Shown: positions 7,823 to 16,755, numbered from the stretch's first letter. The stretch is 64,000 nt of DNA from Pedobacter frigidisoli (GCF_004331675.1 NZ_SJSN01000002.1:197956-261955), one strand, 5' to 3'. Notes: a model not told the origin generated them from the sequence alone. Program-made: numbers and translations.

Positions 7823-10522
7823 ATGAGTCTGGAAAAGTATGTTGCTAAGCGAGATTTCTCTAAAACAGCCGAACCGAAGGCAGGAAAGAGTAAAAATGAT
7901 AATAAATTGCTTTTTGTAATTCAAAAACATGATGCATCCCGGTTACACTATGATTTTAGGCTTGAGATGGATGGTGTCTTAAAAAGCTGGGCAGTTCCGA
8001 AAGGTCCATCAACTGATCCGAAAACCAAACGCTTAGCCATGATGGTTGAAGACCATCCTTTCGATTATAGAGATTTTGAGGGAATCATTCCAAAAGGAGA
8101 GTATGGTGGAGGAACGGTAATCGTTTGGGATGAGGGAACTTACGAGCCTATTGAAAAAATAAAAGGTAAAAAGGCCCAAGAAAAACATTTACTTAATCAA
8201 TTAAATGATGGCTCTTTAAAAATTATTCTTCACGGAGAAAAACTTAAGGGAGAATTTGCGCTTGTTAAAACTCATGGAATGGGTGAAAATGGTTGGTTGC
8301 TTATCAAGCATAAGGATGATTTTTCATCAATGAAAGATATTACCAAGCTCGATAAATCGGTACGTTCTCAAAAAACAATTGAGCAGATGGAAAAGACATC
8401 TGAGAAGGTTTGGATAGAAGGTAAGGAACAAGACATTAAAGCACCCAAGAAAAAACTAGAAAAAAAAAGTAAAAATGAACTTGTACAAGTTGGAGGGGAA
8501 ACCGAAATCAATACCAAGATTTTACTCAAGAACGCCCCAAAATCTCCCATACCGAAAGGGATTAAACCAATGCTTGCCACATTAGTAGATGAACCCTTTG
8601 ATGATGATGAGTGGCAATATGAAGTGAAGTGGGATGGTTACCGTGCCCTTGCTTTTCTAGATAAGCAAAAAGTTGAACTGCTTTCTCGAAACAACAAATC
8701 ATTTAACGAGAAATTTTACCCCATTTACGATTTATTAAAAGAATGGAAAATTAATGCGGTATTAGATGGCGAAATTCTGGTATTGAATGAGAAAGGGATT
8801 TCAAAGTTTGGTTCACTCCAAAATTGGCGTAGCGAAGCTGATGGCGAATTGGTTTTCTATGTTTTTGATTTACTTTGGTACGATGGTAAAAATTTAATGG
8901 AGCTTCCATTGTTTCAACGCCAAGCCATTTTAAATGAAATTCTCCCAACGGAGGATGATCGCGTGCGTGTGGGTAAAGCTTTTAAGGCTAGTGGAATCGA
9001 TTTTTTTGCCGCTGCTGAAAAAATGGGTTTAGAGGGAATTATCGCAAAAAAAATTAACAGTACTTATGTGCCAGATAGAAGATCAAAAGAATGGCTAAAA
9101 GTAAAAGTCCACAAGCGGCAGGAAGTGGTTATCGCTGGTTTTACCAAAAATGATGATACCTCAAAATCTTTTAGTTCATTATTGCTTGGTGTTTACGAAA
9201 AGGGAAAATTACAATATGTAGGTAAAGTTGGAACTGGTTTTTCTGATAAATTACAAAAATCTATGCTGGAGCAATTCAAACCTCTTATTAAACAAGAAAG
9301 CCCTTTTGATGAAATTCCCGACGTTAATAAGCCATCGCGATTTAGGCCAAATCCGCCAAAGGCAAAAGCAACTTGGCTAAAGCCAGAATTAGTGTGTGAA
9401 GTTGCATTTACAGAGGTTACTGATGATGGAGTTTTTCGTCATCCATCTTTTCAAGGAATGAGAGAAGATAAAAAATCGAAAGATGTTGTTAGGGAAGTGG
9501 AAGCCTCAACCGATAAGATTGTTGAGGTTAAAGCTGACAAAGAAGATGTTCATGCAGCTGCGATAAAACCCCCGAAAGGAACAGAACCCAAAACACTGTT
9601 AAATCCCAAAGATGAAACTCAGGTTAGAAAAATAAAAGGACATGATTTAAAGTTTACCAACTTGAGTAAAATTTATTGGCCAGAGGATAAGGTTAGCAAA
9701 AGAGATATGTTTAATTATTATTATCAGGTTGCCGAATACATTCTTCCATACTTAAAAGATCGGCCTCAATCGCTCAATAGATTTCCGGGCGGTATTCATG
9801 GACCAAGCTTTTATCAAAAAGATGTAAAAGGAAAAGCGCCAGATTGGGCGAAAACATTTCCTTATGAAAATGGCGAGGGAGAAAAAAAGGAATACTTGGT
9901 TGGAACTGATGAGGCTTCCTTGCTTTGGATGGCTAGTTTGGGCTGTATTGAGATGAATCCTTGGTTCAGCAGAATTCAAAGTCCCGATAATCCTGATTAT
10001 TGTGTAATAGATTTAGATCCTGATAAACATACTTTTGATCAAGTGGTAGAGGCTGCTTTAGAAACCAAAAAAGTGTTAGATGCTATAGAAGTTCCGAGTT
10101 TTTGTAAAACGTCTGGATCTACTGGAATGCACATTTATATTCCGCTAAATGCAAAATACACTTACGATCAAAGTCAAATGTTTGCGAAAATTGTAGTTAA
10201 TCTTGTCCATCAGCAAATTCCCGATTATACATCCTTAGAACGGATGATTTCAGCTCGTAAAGGAAAAATGTATTTAGATTTTTTGCAAAATAGGCCAGGG
10301 GCAACAATTGCGGGTCCTTATTCTTTAAGACCTAAAATAGGTGCAACAGTTTCTATGCCTTTGCATTGGGATGAAGTTAAGCCTGGATTAAAAATGAAAG
10401 ATTTTAATATTTTTAACGCCATCGAAAGATTAAGGGCTGAAGGCGATTTATTTAAAGGCGTTTTAGGAAAAGGAATCGATTTAAAAAAGGCAATTAGTAA
10501 AGCAAAAACCATTTTTGGATAA
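7823..10522 (+). CDS. ligD: DNA ligase D (phosphoesterase, ligase and primase-polymerase domains)
   Basis: An 899-residue multifunctional end-joining enzyme. Domain order is 3'-phosphoesterase (about 20-170; HYDFRLEMDG and HPFDYRDFEGIIPKGEYGGG), ATP-dependent ligase (about 245-540; nucleotidyl-lysine Lys269 in KWDGYR, EGIIAKK motif near 404), then an archaeo-eukaryotic-primase-type polymerase (about 605-880; CVIDLDPD with the metal aspartates near 730, KTSGSTGMHIY near 762). All three active sites look intact. In bacterial NHEJ LigD works with Ku, which bridges broken ends; no ku gene is in the window. A lysine-rich linker (about 196-225) separates the first two domains. Cotranscription with DUF3606 is likely. 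Confidence 0.97.
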   Translation: MSLEKYVAKRDFSKTAEPKAGKSKNDNKLLFVIQKHDASRLHYDFRLEMDGVLKSWAVPKGPSTDPKTKRLAMMVEDHPFDYRDFEGIIPKGEYGGGTVIVWDEGTYEPIEKIKGKKAQEKHLLNQLNDGSLKIILHGEKLKGEFALVKTHGMGENGWLLIKHKDDFSSMKDITKLDKSVRSQKTIEQMEKTSEKVWIEGKEQDIKAPKKKLEKKSKNELVQVGGETEINTKILLKNAPKSPIPKGIKPMLATLVDEPFDDDEWQYEVKWDGYRALAFLDKQKVELLSRNNKSFNEKFYPIYDLLKEWKINAVLDGEILVLNEKGISKFGSLQNWRSEADGELVFYVFDLLWYDGKNLMELPLFQRQAILNEILPTEDDRVRVGKAFKASGIDFFAAAEKMGLEGIIAKKINSTYVPDRRSKEWLKVKVHKRQEVVIAGFTKNDDTSKSFSSLLLGVYEKGKLQYVGKVGTGFSDKLQKSMLEQFKPLIKQESPFDEIPDVNKPSRFRPNPPKAKATWLKPELVCEVAFTEVTDDGVFRHPSFQGMREDKKSKDVVREVEASTDKIVEVKADKEDVHAAAIKPPKGTEPKTLLNPKDETQVRKIKGHDLKFTNLSKIYWPEDKVSKRDMFNYYYQVAEYILPYLKDRPQSLNRFPGGIHGPSFYQKDVKGKAPDWAKTFPYENGEGEKKEYLVGTDEASLLWMASLGCIEMNPWFSRIQSPDNPDYCVIDLDPDKHTFDQVVEAALETKKVLDAIEVPSFCKTSGSTGMHIYIPLNAKYTYDQSQMFAKIVVNLVHQQIPDYTSLERMISARKGKMYLDFLQNRPGATIAGPYSLRPKIGATVSMPLHWDEVKPGLKMKDFNIFNAIERLRAEGDLFKGVLGKGIDLKKAISKAKTIFG

Positions 10523-10549
10523 ATTACTCTGATCTTTTATGGCTTTGAT

Positions 10550-10557
10550 TATATTTG
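10550..10557 (+). promoter_or_regulatory. Candidate -7 box for the Dabb gene
   Basis: TATATTTG matches TAnnTTTG exactly and lies 15 bases before the ATG at 10573. It overlaps the in-frame TTG at 10555, which therefore cannot be the start if this promoter is used. Confidence 0.4.
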
Positions 10558-10572
10558 AAAAAAAATATAAAA

Positions 10573-10869
10573 ATGATAGCTCACCACGTTTTATTCTGGC
10601 TTAAGGCCGATACCACCGAAGATCAAAAAGTTGCTTTCCGCAAGAGTTTGCAAACATTAGAAAATATCGAAGTTGTAAAAACTTTTCACGTAGGTACGCC
10701 AGCCCAAATCGAGCGTGCTGTTGTAGATACTACCTACACTTTCAGCCTAGTATTGTTTTTTGAAGATATGGATGCTCATGATATTTACCAAGTTCACCCT
10801 TTACATAAAGCCTTTCTAGATGAATTTAGGATTTACTTTGAAAAGGTTGTGATTTACGACGCAAATTAA
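10573..10869 (+). CDS. Dabb (stress-responsive alpha/beta barrel) family protein
   Basis: A 98-residue dimeric alpha+beta barrel protein. It opens with the characteristic MIAHHVLFWLK strand and has the FSLVLFFEDMDAHDIYQVHPLHKAF segment typical of the family (HPxH). Dabb proteins are small ferredoxin-like barrels, some with cyclase or heme-related activity, but most have no assigned function. The ATG at 10573 is preferred over an upstream TTG, because the family normally begins at the MIxH strand and a promoter-like box covers the TTG. An intrinsic terminator follows 15 bases after the stop. Confidence 0.88.
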   Translation: MIAHHVLFWLKADTTEDQKVAFRKSLQTLENIEVVKTFHVGTPAQIERAVVDTTYTFSLVLFFEDMDAHDIYQVHPLHKAFLDEFRIYFEKVVIYDAN

Positions 10870-10883
10870 ATTATAATATTTCT

Positions 10884-10914
10884 AAAAAAGCTGAATTTTG
10901 ATTCAGCTTTTTTT
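10884..10914 (+). terminator. Intrinsic terminator after the Dabb gene
   Basis: The perfect arms AAAAAAGCTGAAT and ATTCAGCTTTTTT flank a 4-base loop, and the right arm ends in seven T. Confidence 0.85.
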
Positions 10915-11037
10915 ATGATAAATAATTGGATAACAATAGTTAAAACCACCCGAATCGTACTTATTTGTAAGTATTTTGTATTTCATTAAAACCAAACAAT
11001 TTTCCATTGCGTAAATATTTACCTAACCGCAAAACTC

Positions 11038-11235
11038 ATGGAAAAGCTAACAAAATTTATCAAGAGAAGTTCTATAAATAAAATTCAGTTAGAGAACATT
11101 CGCATAGGAGATTTCGTTTCGGACGAATATGGAAAAAGTGGCAAAGTAGATAATATTGAAAAGGTACATTGCCATAGAGAATTACATTACTATTTTCATT
11201 TAGGCAAATCTGGAACAATTTTAATCATTCTGTAA
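11038..11235 (+). CDS. Small orphan protein with IGD-V motif
   Basis: A 65-residue protein that I do not recognise. It contains IRIGDFVSDEYGKSGKV, the sort of short beta-rich stretch seen in SH3-like barrels, followed by a YYFHLGKSGTI segment. A similar layout (L-x-x-I-x-IGD-x-V, then K-x-G-x-V, then YF-x-L-x-x-G) is found in the 61-residue protein at 16903-17088, so they may be paralogues. An upstream palindrome, TACTTA-TTTG-TAAGTA at 10968-10983, could be an operator. Coding potential is plausible but modest. Confidence 0.55.
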   Translation: MEKLTKFIKRSSINKIQLENIRIGDFVSDEYGKSGKVDNIEKVHCHRELHYYFHLGKSGTILIIL

Positions 11236-11263
11236 TTGCTAAATAATTGGTTATATTAGGTTT

Positions 11264-11653
11264 ATGAAGATTAAGTTATTAATAATTGCATTGGTGTTTT
11301 CGATTTTCCAAACGGCTTCTGCACAGAAATTTAAAGGAAACTTCGCCATAAAAAACGTGCAAAATGGTATGCTTTTACGTATTAAGGATGCAAGTAATAA
11401 AAACGGAACACCGTTAGTTGCTTACGATCCCCAGAACTGGAAATGCATGACCTGGAATTTTATCTCAGCAGATAGCAATACCTACCAATTAAAGAATTTA
11501 TTTACTGGCAAAACCTTTCAGCCAAAACAAGGAGAGGAGATTAAATTATTGGAAGAGCAACCCATTATCTTGGGTAATGATAAACAGCAATATACGTTTG
11601 AGGCTGCTGGAAAAGATATTTACTTCATTAAACTTAAAGGAACAAGTCTCTAA
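11264..11653 (+). CDS. Secreted ricin-type beta-trefoil-like protein, interrupted by an in-frame stop
   Basis: 129 residues with a signal peptide (1-20, ending TASAQ). The mature part starts FKGNFAIKNVQNGMLLRIKDAS and includes WKCMTWNF, as in RICIN/beta-trefoil carbohydrate-binding repeats, in which short Q-x-W-like motifs recur. The frame stops at TAA 11651-11653, but the same frame continues for 36 more sense codons to a second TAA at 11762-11764, and that extension (QLWSIYEQAPTM near its end) reads like the missing last repeat. So the gene is probably a recent nonsense mutant, or is read through, and the 129-residue product lacks the end of its fold. Its partner and sugar ligand are unknown. 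Confidence 0.7.
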   Translation: MKIKLLIIALVFSIFQTASAQKFKGNFAIKNVQNGMLLRIKDASNKNGTPLVAYDPQNWKCMTWNFISADSNTYQLKNLFTGKTFQPKQGEEIKLLEEQPIILGNDKQQYTFEAAGKDIYFIKLKGTSL

Positions 11654-11764
11654 CTTACTCCAGCCGATAAAAATGGAGCAACTAATTCTGACATTATCTT
11701 GGCTAAAAAAACGAAAACCAAAGAACAGCTTTGGTCTATTTATGAACAAGCCCCAACCATGTAA
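11654..11764 (+). pseudogene. In-frame C-terminal remainder of the ricin-like gene
   Basis: Directly after the TAA at 11651 the same frame reads 36 codons with no further stop until 11762. It begins LTPADKNGATNSDIIL and ends KEQLWSIYEQAPTM, a sensible continuation of the beta-trefoil with its W-containing repeat. One base change (TAA from TAT or TAC, a tyrosine) would restore a protein of about 166 residues. A transcription terminator follows this second stop, not the first, which supports the longer gene as the ancestral unit. Confidence 0.7.
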
Positions 11765-11781
11765 TAACACATTATAAAATT

Positions 11782-11820
11782 AAACCCCGAATCATGTTTT
11801 AAGTGAATCGGGGTTTTTTT
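11782..11820 (+). terminator. Intrinsic terminator after the ricin-like gene
   Basis: AAACCCCGA pairs with TCGGGGTTT across an imperfect 20-base middle, and a run of seven T follows. It lies between convergent genes and may partly serve the TonB receptor gene too. Confidence 0.75.
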
Positions 11821-11832
11821 ATGTCGATTTAT

Positions 11833-14235
11833 CTAGAACTTATAAGAGAGCGTTGTTAAGAATTGTCGAGGAGCAATCGGGTTCACACTGTAATTCTCGT
11901 GAACAAAATAATTCAGTTCATTGGTAATGTTAGATACTTTGGCAAGAATGGAGAACTTATTCCAATTATACCCTGCAGAAAAATCTAGGGTGGTAAACGC
12001 ACCTAATGGAATCAATCTTAATGATGCTGCATTTTTAGCGTCGTTCCATCCACCATTACGTTTTCCAGTATAAAATGCTGATGTTCCTAGTTTCAAACCT
12101 TTAACAGCTCCACTTTGGAAAGTGTAGAATAGAGTTGCATTTGCAGTATTTTTAGTCGTTCCTACTAAGCGTACATTTTCAATCATCCCAGTTACATCAG
12201 CTGTATTGGTGTAGCGCATGTAGTTATAGCTGTAGCCCATTAAAAAATTTAATCCTTTCGCTAAATTACCTGTTATATCCGCCTCAAAACCATCGCTGGT
12301 GGTCTCGCCGTTCAATTGTCTAAAAACTGAACTTGTAGTTCCATCAGGTAAAATAGCAGCTTGTGATATGTTACCATTAATAATTTTATAGTATGTTAAG
12401 TTGGCCGTTAATTTACCACCAAAGAAATCATTTTTTACGCCAACCTCATATTGATCAACCATTGATGGAGCCAATGCTTGGCTATTAACATCAATACCAG
12501 AGTTAGGGATGAAGTTATTCGCATAACTTACATACATAGAAATGGTTTTTAATGGTTGATAAATCAATCCGACTTTTGGAGAAAAAGCATCATCAAATTT
12601 GGTAGCTCCTGGCGCAACAACGCCACTTTCCAAATTTAATGCCTGCGAGCTCGCAGTTTTTTGATCGGTATATCGTACACCAGCCAATACCTTAAACTGT
12701 TCAGTAACCTCAATCAAATCCTGAACAAAAGCACCATATCTGTAAACTGGAGCTAGCGTTTGGGTAATAGCAAAAGCTTCTGGCATTACACCAGAACCAT
12801 AATAGGTGTTAGGATCGAATAAGTTTACATTGCCATAGTTTAGCGCTGTGATGTATGTGCCATTGGGATTTTTACCATAAGCAAAAGCATTACTGGTAAC
12901 TCTCGATTGATCAGCATCTACCCCAACTAATAAAGTGTGCTTAATACGGCCAGTATTAAAACTGCCATTTAAGTTAATTTGTTGGTTATAGGTATATTCC
13001 TGACTTATCGTTCTAGCTAAGTTTCTTGATGCAACTCCAGATGAGTTTGCCTGAATACGCTCAGATCCATAATAATTACGATTATAAGATTGAAATGAAC
13101 CCAACGCATTTAGCTTCCAGTTTTCATTAAATTTATGCGTTAAGTTTGCTTGTGCAGTTGCCGTATTGGTTTTGTTATAAGCCCAAGGAGTATTGATGAA
13201 TTTTTCACGCCCATAATCAATTATCTGGCTATTTACCGATCCTACACCAAAATCTGGCGTGTAATCGCTTTTTAAATAATCACCCTGAACCAATACTTCT
13301 GTTTGCTCGCTTATTTTATATAATAATGATGGATTAACATAAAACCTTTTTGATTTTACAAAATCTCTGAAACTACCAGCATCTTCGTAAGTACCAATGG
13401 CTCTGAACGCTAATTTGTTTGAAATCGGACCATAAATATCAACAGTAGGTTTGTATTGACTATTGCTTCCAGTTCTCATTAACACTTCACCACCATACTC
13501 AAATTTTGGTTTTTTGGTTACCATGTTTACCACTGCACCACCACTAACACCACCATAAAGTAATGCTGCGCTTCCTTTTAAAACCTCTACCGATTCTAAT
13601 GTACTTGCTTCAGGGCTTCCTCCGATGGTAGTTCTAGCACCGTTTTTAAAAACATTGTTCGATCCCAGGCTGTAGCCTCTTGCATAGAAATTTTCGCCAA
13701 CCGAACCACGATTTGCACCTAATGCTACACCGTTAACATTCTTCATAATGTCGCCCAGGCTGTTAGCTTGTTGATCAGCAATTACCTGAGTGCCAATAAT
13801 TTGAACGGCTTGAGGAAGATCTCTTGGCGCAATTGCAATTTTACCAAGGTTAATTGGCTTGCTATTAGGTGTTTTATATCCATTAATTGCTACTTCATCA
13901 AGTTGAGAGGTAGATTGAGCCAGTGCAAATGAGATTTCTGCATTTTGTCCGGCAATTACTGATACTTCTTTTTCTTGAGTAGAAACGCCAATTGCAGAAG
14001 TTTTAATAAAATATGTTCCTGGAGATACATTCTTGATTAAGAAATTTCCTTTCTCGTCTGTTTGAGTTATTTTTTTTGTGTTCTTTAAACCAACGCTAAC
14101 ATATGATGCTGGATTTCCGTCGCTTGTTTTAACAGTTCCTGATACTGAACCGTTTTTTGATTGTGCTTGAGCATATCCTGTTAGGGTTAGGATAACAACC
14201 AATACATTGAAAAGTAGGGTAATTTTTCTCGCCAT
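11833..14235 (-). CDS. TonB-dependent siderophore-type outer membrane receptor
   Basis: An 800-residue outer membrane receptor. Its order is signal peptide (1-24), a carboxypeptidase-regulatory-like domain (about 28-112; GSVSGTVKTSDGNPASYVSV), a plug domain (about 125-238; IAPRDLPQAVQIIGTQVI, then GSVGENFYARGYSLG), and a long beta-barrel ending in LTTLSYKF with the terminal Phe needed for BAM assembly. The plug is of the FhuE/FpvA (ferric siderophore) type rather than the SusC type, and no SusD follows, so iron-siderophore import is the best guess. No Fur-like box or siderophore genes were recognised nearby. The gene stands alone. Confidence 0.93.
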   Translation of the reverse strand: MARKITLLFNVLVVILTLTGYAQAQSKNGSVSGTVKTSDGNPASYVSVGLKNTKKITQTDEKGNFLIKNVSPGTYFIKTSAIGVSTQEKEVSVIAGQNAEISFALAQSTSQLDEVAINGYKTPNSKPINLGKIAIAPRDLPQAVQIIGTQVIADQQANSLGDIMKNVNGVALGANRGSVGENFYARGYSLGSNNVFKNGARTTIGGSPEASTLESVEVLKGSAALLYGGVSGGAVVNMVTKKPKFEYGGEVLMRTGSNSQYKPTVDIYGPISNKLAFRAIGTYEDAGSFRDFVKSKRFYVNPSLLYKISEQTEVLVQGDYLKSDYTPDFGVGSVNSQIIDYGREKFINTPWAYNKTNTATAQANLTHKFNENWKLNALGSFQSYNRNYYGSERIQANSSGVASRNLARTISQEYTYNQQINLNGSFNTGRIKHTLLVGVDADQSRVTSNAFAYGKNPNGTYITALNYGNVNLFDPNTYYGSGVMPEAFAITQTLAPVYRYGAFVQDLIEVTEQFKVLAGVRYTDQKTASSQALNLESGVVAPGATKFDDAFSPKVGLIYQPLKTISMYVSYANNFIPNSGIDVNSQALAPSMVDQYEVGVKNDFFGGKLTANLTYYKIINGNISQAAILPDGTTSSVFRQLNGETTSDGFEADITGNLAKGLNFLMGYSYNYMRYTNTADVTGMIENVRLVGTTKNTANATLFYTFQSGAVKGLKLGTSAFYTGKRNGGWNDAKNAASLRLIPLGAFTTLDFSAGYNWNKFSILAKVSNITNELNYFVHENYSVNPIAPRQFLTTLSYKF

Positions 14236-14397
14236 TTTTATTTAGATTAATTCTTATTAGGCGCAAAAGAAAGGTAATTATATCAGATTAACAAATTATT
14301 TTTAATTATTCTAAATAAGATTAACGGCAAATACCACCAGTTGTAAATATTAAAATCAATCCTTTACGTATATTGAAGCATATTTTATTGATAAGCG

Positions 14398-15558
14398 ATG
14401 TCGCAAAGCCAAGATCATTTTTATTCTAATCTTCCCATTCAAAAAATTCCTTTGCATCGATTATTGATTCAGGCTAAATTTTTCATTGATGTTCCGAGCG
14501 ACTGGCATGTTATCATCACCGATATAAAAAGTTCAACTGTAGCTGTAAGTGCTGGTTTGCACGAAAATGTAAACCTTATTGCCACTGGAAGTATCGTAAC
14601 TGTTTTGAACATTGCATTTAAGGCAAATATTGCTGTTCCATTCTTTTTTGGTGGCGATGGAGCAACTTTTATTGTTCCCACCAGTATTGTAAGTGATGCT
14701 ATGAAAGCATTAATTCTCTACAGAAACAATACCTTGCAAAATTTTAATATCGATTTAAGAGCTGGAATTATTGCTGTTGAGGATATTTATAAAAATGGTC
14801 ATGCACTCCGCATTAGCAGATTTAGTAGTTCTGAAATATTTTCAATTCCTATTGTTTTAGGTGATGGACTTGATTATGCCGAAAAGATAATTAAGGGCGA
14901 TGATTACTTGTTATCTGGACATGATCAGGCAAGTGAAGAAATTGATTTAAGTGGAATGCAATGCCGATGGGATAAAATTGAGCCTCCAGAAAATAGCGAG
15001 GAGGTAGTAACTTTAATTGTGATTGCCAAAGATTGCACTAAGCAGCCTGAAATATTTAGTAGGGTAATTCGCCACTTGGATGAAATTTATGGAGCGCCAG
15101 AAAAAAGGCAACCAATTTCTATCCCGAAACTGATTTTTAGGACCAGCTTTAATAATCTAGGAAAGGAGATGAGGCATAGGCTGGGTGAAGTTAAGTTTTT
15201 TGAATTGATTAAAACTTGGGTGATTAATGCATATGGTTACATATATTTTCGAACCGATAGCGGTAAAAAATATCTAAAGCAGTTGGTCGAAATGTCTGAT
15301 ACCTTGGTTATTGATGGCAGAATTAATACTGTGATTACCGGAACTGAAAAACAACGTTTATCATTACAAAATGCATTGAATATTTTGGAGGATGAGGGCG
15401 AGATTGTGTATGCACTTTATGTAAGTAAAGAATCTGTAATGTCTTGTTATGTTAGAGATTTAGAGGATGATCATATCCATTTTGTAGATGGGGCAGAGGG
15501 TGGCTACACAAAAGCCGCTAGTGTTTTAAAACTAAAGCTAAAGAAAATGGCACAATAA
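14398..15558 (+). CDS. DUF3095 protein with nucleotide-cyclase-like motifs
   Basis: A 386-residue cytoplasmic protein of the DUF3095 family, function not established. What can be seen: TDIKSST at 41-47, FFFGGDGAT at 82-90 and LRAGIIAVED at 120-129. Spacing and order resemble the palm fold of class III nucleotide cyclases and GGDEF proteins, where Asp in D-I-x-x-ST and Asp in GD bind metals and R-x-GI follows (Asp42, Asp87 and Arg121 here). The second half (about 240-386) contains ITGTEKQRLSLQNAL and HFVDGAEGGYTKAA and matches nothing I know. Cyclase activity is inference. The gene is alone, divergent from the TonB receptor and convergent with the CDF transporter. Confidence 0.85.
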   Translation: MSQSQDHFYSNLPIQKIPLHRLLIQAKFFIDVPSDWHVIITDIKSSTVAVSAGLHENVNLIATGSIVTVLNIAFKANIAVPFFFGGDGATFIVPTSIVSDAMKALILYRNNTLQNFNIDLRAGIIAVEDIYKNGHALRISRFSSSEIFSIPIVLGDGLDYAEKIIKGDDYLLSGHDQASEEIDLSGMQCRWDKIEPPENSEEVVTLIVIAKDCTKQPEIFSRVIRHLDEIYGAPEKRQPISIPKLIFRTSFNNLGKEMRHRLGEVKFFELIKTWVINAYGYIYFRTDSGKKYLKQLVEMSDTLVIDGRINTVITGTEKQRLSLQNALNILEDEGEIVYALYVSKESVMSCYVRDLEDDHIHFVDGAEGGYTKAASVLKLKLKKMAQ

Positions 15559-15578
15559 TTTTTACCGAAGAATATATA

Positions 15579-16520
15579 TTATTGTAGATAAATATCTTCC
15601 GATTTATCGCGTTCAGAAATATTAACAGATTGTGGTTGAATAATTACGAATTTTATTACATCATATTCTGCCTTAATTTTATTCCTCAACCGATCTATGG
15701 CCTGAGTTAAATTTTCTGTATTTAACTTTGCCTCAAATGTTAAAATCATTACTAAAAGAACTTCCTTTGGCGATTGATAAGTTGATAAAATGCTTTTGAC
15801 TTCAATTACATCATCGTCACTTTCCACCAATTCCTTTAATTTCTTTTGTGTTTCTGGAGTTAAACCTTCGCCCATTAATAGGCTTCTACTTTCTCTGGCT
15901 AGTATAAACGAAACGAAAATTAATAAAATGCCCACCAAAACCGATGCCAATCCATCAAGAAACGGCATATTTATATTGTGGCTTAAAACCATCAGTATAA
16001 ATACAATAAGTAAGCCGAGTACAGCTGCTCCGTCTTCGAATAATACAAGAAAGCCCGATGGATCCTTACTTTTGATGATAGCTTTCCACCATGATAAACC
16101 TTTTCTGGTTTTATCAAATTCTTTAATGGCAATAATTAATGAAGCACCCTCAAAAACAAAAGACATCGCTAAAACAGCGTAGTTCCAACCCGGATTTACC
16201 AAGGTTTCTGGATGACGGATGTGTTCAACACCTTGCGAAATTGAAACTACTCCACCTAAACCAAAAATCATGATGGAAACTATAAAAGACCAGAAATACA
16301 GCTCTTTACCATAACCAAATGGGCGATATTTATCGGGCGGTTTGATACTTCGTTTTAATCCATATAAAAGTAGGAGTTGATTACTCGTATCAACGGTAGA
16401 ATGAATTCCCTCCGCAATCATCGAAGAACTATTAGTAAAAGCTCCAGCAATGAATTTAGTAATTGCAATTAAAAGGTTTGCCGCTAAAGCACTGTAAATG
16501 GATTTATTGGCTCTTGCCAT
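15579..16520 (-). CDS. Cation diffusion facilitator (CDF) metal efflux transporter
   Basis: A 313-residue inner-membrane antiporter that exports divalent metals (Zn, Fe, Mn or Co) in exchange for protons. It has six hydrophobic segments. The H-x-x-x-D motif in EGIHSTVDTSNQ (His40, Asp44, TM2) and the acidic pair in LFEDGAAVLG (TM5) are the usual metal site, and PDKYRPFGYGKEL is the typical cytosolic loop. The C-terminal cytosolic domain (about 225-300) carries a VIEVKSILSTYQSP strand. Length and motifs fit the wider FieF/ZitB relatives; the metal cannot be assigned. It is followed upstream by a small gene on the same strand, 28 bases away. Confidence 0.93.
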   Translation of the reverse strand: MARANKSIYSALAANLLIAITKFIAGAFTNSSSMIAEGIHSTVDTSNQLLLLYGLKRSIKPPDKYRPFGYGKELYFWSFIVSIMIFGLGGVVSISQGVEHIRHPETLVNPGWNYAVLAMSFVFEGASLIIAIKEFDKTRKGLSWWKAIIKSKDPSGFLVLFEDGAAVLGLLIVFILMVLSHNINMPFLDGLASVLVGILLIFVSFILARESRSLLMGEGLTPETQKKLKELVESDDDVIEVKSILSTYQSPKEVLLVMILTFEAKLNTENLTQAIDRLRNKIKAEYDVIKFVIIQPQSVNISERDKSEDIYLQ

Positions 16521-16548
16521 ATTTAAGAAAGGTTAAAAAATTCAATTC

Positions 16549-16755
16549 TTACACAACTATCGATGGTTGAAATAATTGATTCTTTAACAGATTACTTAAG
16601 ACAAAATCATATTTACGGTATTCGTAAGCCATTGCCATTTTACTCAATTTACCAAGTTCTTCAGCCTCGTTTGGGGTTAACATTTGCATTGAAGAAAGTA
16701 ATGCAATTCTGTTGATTGTCAATTTGTAATTTGCGTCAGTTAAGATGGTTTCCAT
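16549..16755 (-). CDS. Small protein resembling the N-terminal part of HigA-type antitoxins
   Basis: A 68-residue acidic helical protein. The pattern TDANYKLTINRIALL, then PNEAEELGKLSKMAMAYEYRKYDF, resembles the dimerising N-terminal region of HigA-family antitoxins, which have an 'AYE-x-KHYP' segment just before the helix-turn-helix. No HTH follows: the protein ends 18 residues later, and no toxin gene is adjacent. It could be a truncated antitoxin or an unrelated small protein. Assignment is inference at low confidence; that it is a gene is fairly likely because the frame is clean and has an ATG start. Confidence 0.55.
   Translation of the reverse strand: METILTDANYKLTINRIALLSSMQMLTPNEAEELGKLSKMAMAYEYRKYDFVLSNLLKNQLFQPSIVV

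Noticed and set aside
11577-11777. 66-codon frame over the ricin-like gene end
   Set aside because: It is in another frame from the ricin-like protein; the in-frame continuation past the stop gives a much better protein.
11833-14235. SusC-like glycan importer
   Set aside because: No SusD gene follows and the plug sequence is of the siderophore type.
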